From Parasponia andersonii (Eukaryota > Streptophyta > Magnoliopsida > Rosales > Cannabaceae): a stretch of DNA of 64,000 nucleotides. Positions 21,297-33,274 of this stretch are shown here, piece after piece. The stretch lies in contig JXTB01000171.1 of NCBI GenBank assembly GCA_002914805.1, forward strand, positions 541,391 through 605,390, written 5' to 3'. The translations under genes were made by a program, and so were the position numbers. The notes below the pieces were generated by a model. The model was not told where the DNA came from and did not search any database. It saw only the letters and a list, made by a program, of their open reading frames with translations. Numbering within the stretch: position 1 is the first letter of the stretch; the number at the start of each line of letters is the position of its first letter.

Positions 21297-24200
21297 TGTT
21301 ATGACCGAAAATCCAAATCCATGCTTTTTAGTAATTTTATGTTGAAACAGTAGTAAATAGTGATTTCCAAAATTTCAAAAAGCCAAGTACTTAGAATTTG
21401 TGACTTAGTCCTTGAAAGTAACCAAATTTTATAATCAAGAAATTTTTTATTGGTATTAATTTTCTAAAAAAATCCTTCATTTTAAGTTTAGAGAAAATTC
21501 TAATTAATTTATTTAGGAACCTTAATTATTTCACAAAATTTGGTAAAATGAGTCCATTTAAAATTTAAATCCAAAATCTAATTCATATAAATAAAATTAT
21601 TTTTATTTCTAAATATTAAATTTTTATAGAAAAATCATCCTCATATATTCACTTAATAATTATACTATAATTGGCTAAATAAATTTGATATAAAAAAGGA
21701 AGGTTGATACATGGTATGAACAAAACCAACGAAGAAGATTGGAATTACAGGTTTATGCCAAGCATGCCTGTCAAGCCACCGGAATAATTATCACAAAATA
21801 AATTGACACCTGAAAGTAGGAAGAAATAGGGGGTGAGTATGTGAATGCCTAGTAGAAGCTTAATTACCTTTTTGAATATATGCAATTTTACCAAACCTAT
21901 ATGGTTAATACTTTTTCTAAATTTCATTTATAAACCAGCTATAAAATAATTAATATTCAGAATAGTCACATATTCAAAACCAGAACCAAAAATAAACATT
22001 TGTTCATATCATAAATCAATCCATCCTATGAGTTCATACTTTCTCATCACGAGCTAGAGTAACTCATACTACTAAGTACTCTCTGCCTGATATCTTTCTC
22101 ATTAGACCATAGGGACACCCATGTGTCTAAGTCTATCGAACTGGAATGACAACTGAATGCCTACACCTATCGAATGGGAATAATCAGAAAAATCGAGCGC
22201 GGGTGTACAGGCTCTTACCAAAGACAGGTGTACTAATCCACCTACTACAAAACCGCGATGTTTAAAATATATCTCATGTATGATCCTATGGTATGTACAA
22301 CATGTAGCAAGAATAAACGTAATAACCATGCAATACATAACCAAATAAGGCTTTGAAACTCAACTTGATTTTATTCTGGAATTTATTATACATTGGGCAG
22401 AGAATTCGCCAATCACTCAAGAATCATGATTTTATAGATATATGTAAAAGTCACACAGCTCAATTCAAGAATAATCCAAGATTTTCTAACAATTTAATCA
22501 AAATATCATTTTATTCACGATTTTTTATAAAAATAGTTATAATGAAAATTTCAAATTAAAACATGTATAAAATCTATTAATTGAACTCCTATCTCAATAT
22601 GGCAGTTATACCAAGCTGAAGACGATCGAAGAAACTTCCTTTGGTCATTTTAGTGTTTAAACAGTCATTTCGAGATCTTGGTAAGCTCAGTTGAAAATAT
22701 AACTTTTCCACTAGAGCCTCAAATGGAAAAATGAAAGTCACTACTGAATTTAAGGCACCCAAAAATACTAGGTTAGACATATATCTTATCAAAAATAGAT
22801 CTTGGTGTAAGACCCGATCCTGTGGCACTATTCATGAGCCATTCTCTCGATTTTTATGTCACTTCCGAAAATAGTGATATTTTAAATTAAAATTTATCTC
22901 TCGATCTCATTGAGTCCAAATTTGAAATTGGAATTCAGTTTCGAAAGTAACCAGATTTTATAATCAAGAAACTTTTTATTGGTATTAATTTTCTAAGAAA
23001 ATCCTTCATTTTTAGTTGAGAGAAAATTCTAATTAATTTATTTAGGAACCTTAGTTATTTCACAAATTTTGGTAAAACGAGTCTATTTAAAATTTAAATC
23101 CAAAATCTAATTGATATAACTAAAATCATTTGTATTTCTAAGTATTAAATGTTTATAGAAAAATCATCCTCATATATCAACTTAGTAATAATACTACAAT
23201 TGGCTAAATAAATTTGACATAGAAAAGGAAAATTGATATAGGGTATGAACCAAATCAACGAAGAAGAGTGCAATTGCAAATTTATGCCAAGCATGCTTGT
23301 CAAGCCACCGGAACAATTACCACAAAATAAATCAATACCTGAAAGTATGAAGAAGTAGGGAGTGAGCACATGAATACCCAATAGAAGCTCAATTACCTTT
23401 TTGAATACTTTTTTCTAAATTCTATTTATAAATTAGGTATAAAATAATTAATATTCAGAATAGTCATATATTCAAAATCAAAACCAAAAATACACATTTG
23501 TACATATCATAAATCAACTTATCCTATGAGTTCACACCTTCCCATCACAAACTAGAGTAACTTATACTACGCGTACTAAGTACTCTCTACCTGATACCTA
23601 TGCCATAAAACCGTAGGAATACTCATGTATCTAAGTTTATCGAACCGGAGGGACAACTGAATGCCTATGTCTATCAAATAGGAATAATCAAAAAAGCTCC
23701 ACATGGGTTAACGGGCTCTTACCGAAGGTGGGTGTATTAGTCCGCTTACTATAATATCGCGATGCTTAAGATGTATCTCATGTGTAATACTATAGTATGT
23801 ACAACATGTAATAAGAATATACGTAATAACCAAGCAATACATAACCAAACAATGCTTTAAAACTTCACTTAATATTATTTTAGAATTCACTATATATTGG
23901 GCAGAGAATTCGCCAAAATCACTCAAGAATCACGATTTTATAGATATGTGTAAAAATCACACAACCCAATTTTAGAATAATCCAAGATTTTCCAACAATT
24001 TATCATAATATTATTTTATTCACGATTTTTTTACAAAAATAGCTATAATGAATATTTCAAATTAAAAAATATATAAAATCTGGTAATTGAACTCCTACCT
24101 CAACATGACAGCTATTCCCAGCTAAAGACGATCGAAGAAACTTCCTTGGGTCATTTGGGTGTTTAAAAAATCATTTCAGAATCCTAGTAAGCTCACTTAG

Positions 24201-25459
24201 AAATATGACTTTTTCCGCTGGAGCCTCAAACATAAGAATGAAGGTCACCATTAAATTTAAAGTACCCAAAAATACTAGGTTAGACATATACTTTGTCAAA
24301 AATGGGTTTCGGTGTAAACCGGTCCCGGGGCACTATTCATGAGCCATTTTTTCGATTTTCGTGTCACTTCCGAAAATAGTGATATTTTATATTAAAATTT
24401 GTCTCTCGACCTCACTTAGTCCAAATTTGAAATCGAAACTCAGTTTTAAAGTCTGGAGCATTAATTGGGCTTTAAAATCTGAAAATTACATAAATACCAA
24501 TATTTCTGGTTACACTATTTTCTAAGGAATACTTAGAATGTCATTACTTTCTTATTTACAGCCCAAGGCCCATTCTTAAAGTTCAATAAACTTTTCAGCC
24601 CAATCCATATCAATTATAAAAATATCACTTCTAGAAGTATTTTGAAAAATACCATATTTCTATTCTAGAATTTATCTCATGTCCAGAATTCGTTTTAACG
24701 AAAAATTATTTTAACCACTCACGTTTTAACCTCACAAAATAAATTACTTATAAGAATAATTACTAATATATCACATTTCTAAAAAAAAAAGAATAATAAT
24801 TACAAGAATATTAATTTCAATTTCCAAATCTCTAAATAATCGGAAACTTAATTCCCCAGAAACAACCATTCTATTTTATGCTTTTAATCCTTCAACGATT
24901 TCACTAAATATCACAAACAAAATATATGCTATCAAAAATACTTGAAAAAAAAATACCGAATTCAATTTTTTTTTAGTTGATGGGATAAATTCTAATGCTC
25001 GCCGGAGCTTATATGTCGGAAATTAGTGGCCAATATTCATCAGGTTAACTTCAAGGAGGAGTCCCTGACCACGCACAGCGGTTGAAGGCAGAAAAATGAC
25101 ACCTGGAATCTCCAAAAATGGCAGCATCCACCACGTCTTCAACATCGATTTTACGTGGCTGGGTGGCGCGAGCAAGGGCGGTGACTTGCGGCGCATTATC
25201 GTCGGCTGGTGGTAGAGCTTCCCGGGCGGCGCATCGACAAGGAGCGCTGGCAGTGCGCTCGCGGTGGCTGTCGGCAGAGCTTAACCTCCCTAATGTCACG
25301 GGGACTTCAATGTGAGAAGATGAGTCCTTAAATACAATATTAAGGAACTGATAAAATATTCAAGATATTTCAGTTTTATATTCTGGAAAAATTAAAACTA
25401 CAAGTTTGCCACTGACCTCGAAATTACTTTTTTGTCCTTATTAAACTCATGTTTTTACA
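21297..25459 (-). mobile_element. Solo LTR with a large internal tandem duplication
   Basis: The ends are TGTTATGACCG (21297) and ...GTTTTTACA (25459). The 5-bp duplication AAACC is present on both sides (21292-21296 and 25460-25464), so the unit is complete. Its sequence is the same superfamily as the LTR at 27040-29168 in inverse orientation. The length of 4163 bp is explained by a 1.53-kb tandem duplication; without it the LTR would be about 2.63 kb. No coding region is present. A GC-richer leader part lies near 25040-25320. Confidence 0.87.
21414..24471 (-). repeat. Two-copy 1.53-kb tandem duplication within the solo LTR
   Basis: GAAAGTAACCA(A/G)ATTTTATAAT occurs at 21414 and 22943, an offset of 1529 bases. 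Synteny then continues: GCATGC(C/T)TGTCAAGCCACCG, the GAAACTTCCTT stretch, and TCACTTCCGAAAATAGTGA at the end of both copies. The two copies differ at about 14% of sites in a 195-base block I compared by eye, so the duplication is old. Confidence 0.88.
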
Positions 25460-25649
25460 AAACCTTTCTTTTTATTATTATTTCTTTTTTTTTTTGATAT
25501 ACTGTATTATTATTTCTTAAAAATTCTCTTTGATCTCTTCTTCAAATTGGCAACATCTTTCTTTTTAATTCAAGATCTATTTGGATATATTTTCGGGATA
25601 CCAATTTTTCACTTTCCATATTTAGAATAAGCTTAAATAAAAAGTTTCC

Positions 25650-26940
25650 AATTTTAAATTTTCTAATGTCGAAAAAGAAGTGTCTTTATGGAAATTGCCT
25701 CATCTTCAAGCTCAATCCCAAAGTAATCGAAATTGATCCCGAAATATTTGATTTCCTGTCTTTTGCTTGAAAAACAGTGAAAATCTGCAAATCGCCATAG
25801 ACAACTAAAACACTAAAAAACTCGAAAAATGATGATAAACCAACATATTAAGTTAGAAAAACTTTGAATTAATGTGCACTTATAAGTACATCAAAAGACT
25901 CGCAAAGCCATAGCCACGATGGCCGCTCCTTATATATAGCTTTTAATTTAATCCTTCGACCTCGCATGGGTGCCATGGCAACTTTGATTCTCAGTCCCGC
26001 TTGTTCTTGTTCTTCATAAATTGGTGGCTGGATATCGTTGTTTTTCGCTTGATGACTTCTTCTCAAAATTTATGATTATTACCAAGTCTCTTTAAAGTCA
26101 GACATGTACACCAAGTTCTCCAGTGCCTCACCAAGAGAACGGTTGAATTGAGCTTCAAAATTACCTACAAGGAAGTCCCGAATGGATGAGCCTTCGTACC
26201 AAATGCATCATAGTCACAACTTTGCTCACAAGTAATGGAACTTTTATTCTGAAAAAGACTTTACCATCGTTATTCAAGTTCACTAAATCATGGATTGACG
26301 GTGAAGTATTAGATTGAAATTCCTCAATGTTCAGCACATATTGAGAAACAAAAGACCTAGCTGATATGTCTTGGTTTTCCTGACTATCTTTAGAATTTAC
26401 GTTGATCGGCTCTATATTTCTCTAAAACCGATCAGACTCTGGGTAAATACAGAAAAAGAAATAAGCTTATTTAAAAATATGAATCGGAAAAACACATTGA
26501 AAATAAATTAAATGACAAAAGAGTCCAAGAAATTTGGGTGAAACTTACCAAAATAGGAAGAAAAGACTAATAGCTCTCTCTCAGAAACAAAGAAAAGACC
26601 CGAGACAAGAGCTAAATAAGTAAAATGCAAAAATAGGTTCGAGACGCCACTAGAATTCAAGAACCTAATAAACTTTGAGAAGGATCAATAGCGGTATGAT
26701 GAAGCTAAACAAAACCATAGAGAAACGAAAAAATTTTAGGTTTAAAACTTAAAAATGTAAAGAACATAAACAAGAAGAATGAAGAGAAATTAACTAAAGG
26801 GGAAACGAATACTGAAAATTCTAAATGGGAAATTAGAATAAAACTCAACTGTTGGATGTAAAGCATGAACACGTAGTAACGGATCACCCCAATCCTTTCA
26901 ACGACAAATGAGAAATCTTCTCAGTTCCCTAAAAAACCGG
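25650..26940 (-). pseudogene. Coding-like relic with leader intron, family not recognised
   Basis: On minus a T-rich leader ends at TATTTTG|GTAAGTTTC (about 26550), and a T-rich tract before TTTACCCAG|AG near 26440 would be its acceptor. Downstream are several coding-like stretches in different frames: one with SFVSQYVLNIEEFQ (about 26395-26180), one with RDFLVGNFEAQFNRSLGEAL ending at 26079, one with KAIYKERPSWLWLCES (26066-25869), and one with YFGINFDYFGIELEDEAIS ending at 25663. No single long frame exists. I do not recognise the protein. It could be a decayed host gene or the start of an old mobile element. Confidence 0.3.
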
Positions 26941-27039
26941 AAAAAAAAAACGAGAATACAATACTAACAGGGTTGAGATCAAACCATCTATCAGGCTCGT
27001 GTGTTACGTCAACTGATAGGATCAAGGTTATCCTCACCC

Positions 27040-29168
27040 TGTAAAATCCGAATTTTTAAAAGGGCAAAAGAGTAATTTTAAGGGATGACATTTTGGTAAT
27101 TTTAATTTTTTTTGAAATATTAAAATAAAATATCTGGATTATTTCATTGGAGTCTACAATTTTACATTTTTGCATAAAAGGCCCCTAATTCCTTCTCCTA
27201 CTCCATTAAAGTCCCTGAGAGAGAGAAAGAGCCGAAGCTCTACCAGAGCTCGACATTGCAAACGCACCCCTACTAGCTAGACACGCCTGCCTGCACGAAG
27301 GAGAAGCCACCGACAAAGCTTCGCCCATCGTCGCCGTAGTGAACGAACGCTTGAAGCTGGAGATCAACTCTCGTATGTGAGGTTTTTTAGGCCAAATAGC
27401 TCCGTCAGACCTCTTTTCACAACACCACTAGTAACGTTAGATTCGTCTCATCGTCACTATCATTTTTTGACCAGTTTTAGTCGTCATCTCGCCGCCAGTA
27501 AGAATTTCACTATTTTGGCCGTTTTAATAAAGTTTATAAAAAGTGATATTTTCATAATTATTTTTGTTAGCTAATTATTTTACCCAAGGTAATTATAAGA
27601 GGTGAAAAAGGAATAAAAATCATGAATTCTTAAAATGATATCCAGAAGTGCGTCAATTTTCAGATAGAAAAAGTGGACTTTTTTATAAATATTTCGAAAA
27701 AGTGATATTTTTGTAACTTTCAGATTTTGAATCTCATTGAAGGCTTGGGACTCGAAACTGAATTCCGACATTGAATTTGGACTCAGCGAGGTTGAGAGAT
27801 GAGTTTTGGTATAAAATATGACTACATTCTGAAGTGGCACAAAAATTGAAATTTGTGGATCGTAAATAGTACCATTTCGTGTGCCACGTGCTGGGTCCCG
27901 CATCGGGATCTATTTTTAACAAATTATAAATCTAACCTAGCATTTTTTGATATTTTGAATTCAGTGGTGACCTCTGTTTCTCCATCTGAGGCTTCGGTAG
28001 AAAAGTCACCTTTTATAATGAATTTACCAGGATTCTAAAACAGCCGTTCAAATACCAAAGTAACTAACGGGAGATTCTTTGAGTATTATTTAGTTGGTAT
28101 TACTACCATATCAAAGTAGAGGTTCGATTACTGGATTTTAATTCTATTTTGATATATAATTGCATTAAACATATTTATGAAAAATTGTGATTTTATGATG
28201 ATTTGATAAATTGTTAAAACGTGTTAGGTTATATTGGGATTAGACTGTGGATTTTAATCCTTATTTTTAAATTGTGACTATCGGGTAAAACAACGGTGTG
28301 CTGCCTATGTTACAGCAAAATCTCAAAATAATGCCAAGTGAAATTTTAAAGCATGATTTGATTCTTAGATACATGGGTATTGTGAACTGTTACGTGGTGT
28401 ATATACCAAAGGATCATAAACTTGAGTTCCATCATTGCATCGTAATAGTTTTAGATCACTTGTAAGTTGTTGCATTGCTAGCTAAGAGATCTAAGCCTCT
28501 GTGTAGGTTTTTGTTAACACGCCTCTGAGTCGTATCAGGATGCTGGGTACCTCTACTACAGAAATATTACAGGGCCATGATAAGAGGATGAGAACTCACT
28601 CTTATATCTTATTGATGTAGGATATGCATAATAATGTGGTTTTAATTTCAATTTTAAATATGTGATTATAATGAATTTCAATTGTTTATAAACTTGATTT
28701 ATAAATGGATTTAAAGATACTAACCATATTGGTTGAAGAAATTGTATCCATTCAAAAAGATAATTGAATTCTTATTGAGTATGTAAATGTTCATCATTTT
28801 TTTTCCATTCTTACGTAGTGCTCAATATGACCTTGGGAACTCAGAAACAGAGTAATGAGAAGTTGGTTACCTTGTTGAACAATTATAACTTTGTAAAATA
28901 ACTCTGTTTATTTACCTTGGCTTATATTAATACTTAAGAGTCCATTTCACGGACTCAGTCTTAAATTATTATAAGTGGATTGTGAGAATACTGATGATGA
29001 TGTTTAATTTGTTTAATAAATTTTATTAATAGTTTATATCTAACATTGATCGTAAAACTGTGAAAAATTTACTTTTAAAACTTTTTTTATAAATTTTTCA
29101 AAAACAAATTTTAAATGTCTACATGCGAAATTTCCTTCTACCACTGGTTTGGGGTTCGGATCGTGACA
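27040..29168 (+). repeat. 5' LTR of the Ty3/Gypsy element at 27-35 kb
   Basis: It starts TGTAAAATCCGAATTTTT and ends GGTTCGGATCGTGACA; the length is 2129 bp. A CATAAAAGG TATA-like motif near 27175 precedes a GAGAGAGAAAGAG leader near 27220. It is the plus-strand reference for the other LTR copies in the window. Confidence 0.85.
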
Positions 29169-29176
29169 AAAAGTTT

Positions 29177-29189
29177 TGGTATCAGAGCA
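29177..29189 (+). other. Primer-binding site, tRNA-iMet type
   Basis: TGGTATCAGAGCA lies eight bases after the LTR end. It is complementary to the 3' end of plant initiator tRNA-Met, the usual primer for Copia elements and many chromoviruses. Confidence 0.85.
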
Positions 29190-29309
29190 AATATTTATCT
29201 GCCTAGGATGTGACTCCGTTAGATTATATTGTAATTAGATTTAAAAAAAAAAGGGAATTAGCATTATTTTCTCACTAATACTTTGTCATATTGATATGGA
29301 CTAGTAAGA

Positions 29310-30250
29310 TGCCTTCGAGAAAAAGAGTGCGAAGGCAAGAACAAAAACTTCTCTATTACAACAACAAACTCCAAATCCTTTATCGGATCTATATGATGCC
29401 TTGCAAGAGATACTGGGGCTAAGAACATAGAGAAATCCAGAGGCCCATCATATGAGCTTTTTCAAGGATTTCATCAAGCTGAATCCGCTGTCTTTTGATA
29501 GTAAACCAGATCCCACTGTAGTTGAGAAATGGCTCAAAGATATTAAGAAGATCGTCACAACTATTGGGACACCTGCAGAGTTCCAAGTGATCTTTGCCAC
29601 TTAAAATTGTTTGATAGAGCTATCATTGATCGAAAACTATCAAACTGTCACAACAAGAAACTGACATGACTTAGGATATTTTTGAGGGATTATTTAGAGA
29701 CCATTATACAAATGTTAATCATAAAGCTATTATTATTAGAGAGCATGAATGACTCAAATAAGGTAAGATGACTGTGAAAGAGTACTACGTCCGATTTATA
29801 GAGTTGGCATAGTATGCTTATGCACTGGAGACAAATCCTACTTTTTAGATTGTCAAATTCATGAAAGCCTTGAGGCCTGCCATTCTTGAAAGGATTATGT
29901 CACAACACTTTGACAACATGGTTCATCTAGTTAGTATAACATAGAAAGTAGAAGCCCTTCTTGATGACAAGTTGACTATAAGGGATCAGTCAAGGAACAG
30001 AGGTAATGACCGAAAGGCTAATAGAAGAAATCAAAGGCAGTGGTAAGCACAGAATTCTCAAGGCAGTGATTTTTCGTGAAAATGTCGATTTGGACCATAT
30101 GGATATTTTCACTGTGGCCAGTAGAGTCATTAGAAGAAATCATATTCATTTTGCCAACAGAAGCCATTCTTATTTTGAGGCGGACCACAGGGAAGCCAGA
30201 ATGTATCTGTATTATTCCAGAGTAAACAAAAAAAGGCTATCCTAGAGCCA
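29310..30250 (+). pseudogene. gag region
   Basis: A start region MPSRKRVRRQEQK is followed near 29455-29590 by FKDFIKLNPLSFDSKPDP and EKWLKDIKKI, the usual opening of the plant Ty3/Gypsy gag domain (F-x-x-x-x-P-x-F, then W-L). It is strongly decayed. It would form the nucleocapsid. Confidence 0.7.
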
Positions 30251-30462
30251 CTCTTAAGCATTCAACTCTTCCACTTACTAGCAAACTTTTAGTTCTCAGT
30301 TCTTGTGCTAGTATAAGCCATAGGGTTCAGGCTACACTTAGAGTTTTCTAACTCCACAAGCTTCTAGTAGTCAAGAAGGATACAAATACACTAGCACCAG
30401 TTTAGGAGCTAGTATCAGCTAACTAGTCAAGGAAGAGGGAACAAAGGAAAAGAAAATATGCC

Positions 30463-30790
30463 TTGTCTTTTGCTTTCACAGGAATAGAAGATGTTCGCGA
30501 TCACATTGGCAAAGGAATCATCAACGGTATCATTCTCAATTCACACTCTTGGGCTCCTATTTTATTTGATACTGGTGCATCTCATTCTTTTATATCCTTT
30601 CTATTCGCTCAATTGTTAGGATTGGAATATTGTATGTCAGATTCTGTTTTGACCGTTGGCATACCAATCGATGGAATAGCTAATGTTTCTACTATGTGTC
30701 ATGATTGTGATTGATGGTAAATAGTTATTAGCTGATTTAATAGTGTTATCTTTTTTAACAATTTGATATAATTCTTGATATGGATTGGTT
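30463..30790 (+). pseudogene. Aspartic protease region
   Basis: ILFDTGASHSFISFLFAQLL carries the retropepsin D-T-G-A-S-H-S-F-I active site in the form typical of chromovirus proteases (RVP_2). It lies between gag and RT. Confidence 0.85.
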
Positions 30791-31019
30791 ATCTAAATAT
30801 CGAGCTATCCATGATTGTTTCAAAAAGAGAGTTACTATTTCTCTTGAAGATAGATATTCTATTGTTCATCAAGTTTGTTTGAATACTTTGAAACCTAGTC
30901 CGATTTGAAAGATGCATTGGTGGAAGGAAGGAACTTAAGTATTATGAGAATTTGTTTGGTAAAATGGAGAATGTCGATCAACACCCTTGGATATAAATGG
31001 TTAGCTAATTTCTAAATAT

Positions 31020-32200
31020 TTTTCTGATGGATTTACTAGGCCTACCGCCTGATAGGGAAATCGAGTTCTGCATGGATTTGATTCCCAAGGCTTAGTTAGT
31101 TTCTATTCCAGCCTACGGTATAGCTCCAGTAGAGATGACTAAGTTAAAAGCTAATTGAATGATCTTTTATCAGAGGGATTCATTAGAAATAGTACATTTC
31201 AATATGGTGCTCTTGTATTGTTTGCCAAAAAGGTCGATGGAACGCTTAGACTCTGTGTAGATTACAGAAGATTGAATCAGCTTATGGTGAAGAATAAGTA
31301 TCCTTTACCAAGGATACATGAGTTGTTTGTCAATTCGGTGGGTTAAGATTTTTTTTCTAAGATCAATCTGAGATCAGGTTATCACTAGTTGAAGGTTCGA
31401 GAGGAGGACATACTGAAAACTGTATTCAGGATGCGTCAAAGCCACTTTGAGTTCCTGGTTATCCTATTTAGTTTGTTGAATGCTCCTGCAACATTTATAG
31501 ATCTTAGGAACAGAATTCTTAGACCTTATCTAGATCTTATTATGGTTGTCTTCATTGATTACATCTTGATATATTCCAAGAAACGAGAAGAGTATGCTGA
31601 ACACTTAAGGATTATATTTAAAACTAAAAGAGATCATCAACTTTATGCCAAAAGTGAAATTCTTAGGGTATCTGATTTCTCAAGAAGGTATTTCAGTCAA
31701 CCTTACTAAAATAGAATTTGTTCTAAAGTGGAAAAGACCGAAAAATGTAACAAAGATAAGACGTTTCCTTGGTTTAGCATGTTATTACTATTATTTTGTG
31801 GAGAAATTTTTGAGAATTGCCTTACCATTAACAAAGTTAACTAGAAAAGATATTAAGTTCACATGGGATGATGATTGTGAAGACGATTTCATGGAATTGA
31901 AGAAGAGATTGACAACTGTACCTGTTCTTACCATTCTTAATAGTAGTGAACCCTATATTATGTATACCGATGCCTTCAATTCTAGTTTAGGATGTGTTTT
32001 GAAGTAAGATGGCAAGGTAGTGGCTTATACTTCACAAGTGCTAAACCTTACGAGAAGAATTATCCTACCTATGACTTGGAACTTGCAGTGATAATATTTT
32101 CTCTTAAGATTTGGAGATGTTACTTATATGGTATGAAATTTGACATATTCTTCGTTCATAAGAGCTTGAAATATCTTTTACTTGACGAAATTTGAATTTG
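31020..32200 (+). pseudogene. Reverse transcriptase and RNase H region
   Basis: RT motifs present are [32 protein letters not shown] with KYPLPRI, and [12 protein letters not shown] at the catalytic site. Next come [25 protein letters not shown] and the RNase H-like TDAFNSSLGCVLK and YPTYDLELAVIIFSLKIWR. The order fits a Ty3/Gypsy RT-RNase H. The region is interrupted many times. Confidence 0.88.
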
Positions 32201-32469
32201 AGGCAGCACAGATATGTTGAGTCCATAGAAGATTATGACTTCAATGTGTAGTACCATTCTGGCAAAGTCAATGTTGTAGTTAAAGCTTTGAGTAGAAAAA
32301 CTCATGGTACGTTAGCTACACTTATTTTTTAGGATTAGAAGGACTCAATGGCAATTAGTGATTACAATTTGTAATACTTTGAGACTAACAAAACTGCTCA
32401 TTTTAGTAATGATATGGCTATACCAGCACATCTCCAAATAGTGCAATAAAGTCAGTGGCAAGATCAGGA

Positions 32470-33250
32470 GTTGAGAATTATTTGGAATCAACGCCAGAAT
32501 GGTGAACAATTGGATAGTAGGAGTACACATAGAGAAGGATTTATGTTTGTCAAATGGAAGTTATTTATAGGTAATAATCCTCATCTTAGAGAGACCATTC
32601 TAACTGAGACTCATAAGTCCAAATTCGTAGTACATCCTGGTAGCAGAAAGATATATCATGATATGAAAAGACAACACTGGTGGAAAGGTGTAGCTATTTT
32701 TGTGGCTAAGTACATAACTTGTCAGCAAGTTAAGATAGAACACCAGAGACTAGCTGGACTACTACAACTTTTACCTATACTATAGTGGAAATGGGATAAA
32801 ATCACTATAGACTTTGTGATAGGTTTACCAATGAATTGGAGAAAGAACCAACATGGTTTAGGTGATAGTTGATTGGATAACGAAGACTACTCATTTCATA
32901 CCGATCAAGTCTGATTTTTCACTCAACAAACTTAGTCATCTCTATATTGATAATATTGTTCGATTGTATAGAGTACCATCATGCATAGTTTCTGATAGAG
33001 ATCCAAGATTTATATCAAAGTTTTGGAGAGCATTAGAAAAAACTTTAGGAACAGAATTGAATCTCAGTACAACTCATCATTCTCAAATAGATGGTCAATT
33101 TGAGAGGACCATTCAGATTCTAGAGAATATAATTGACACTTATATACTGGATTTTGATGGAAGCTAGGATGATCATAGGTCATTTGTGGAGTTTGCTTGT
33201 AACGACAACTACTAAACCAATCTTGGCATAGCTCCATATCTCTACATCGC
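32470..33250 (+). pseudogene. Integrase region
   Basis: The zinc-binding part shows THKSKFVVHPGSRKIYHDMK and ITCQQVK. The core shows VDWITKTTHFIPIK, then VSDRDPRFISKFW and LSTTHHSQIDGQFERTIQ. These are hallmarks of chromovirus-type integrase. The C-terminal part is absent. Confidence 0.87.
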
Positions 33251-33274
33251 CATACTGTTTCCCTACCTGCCGGA

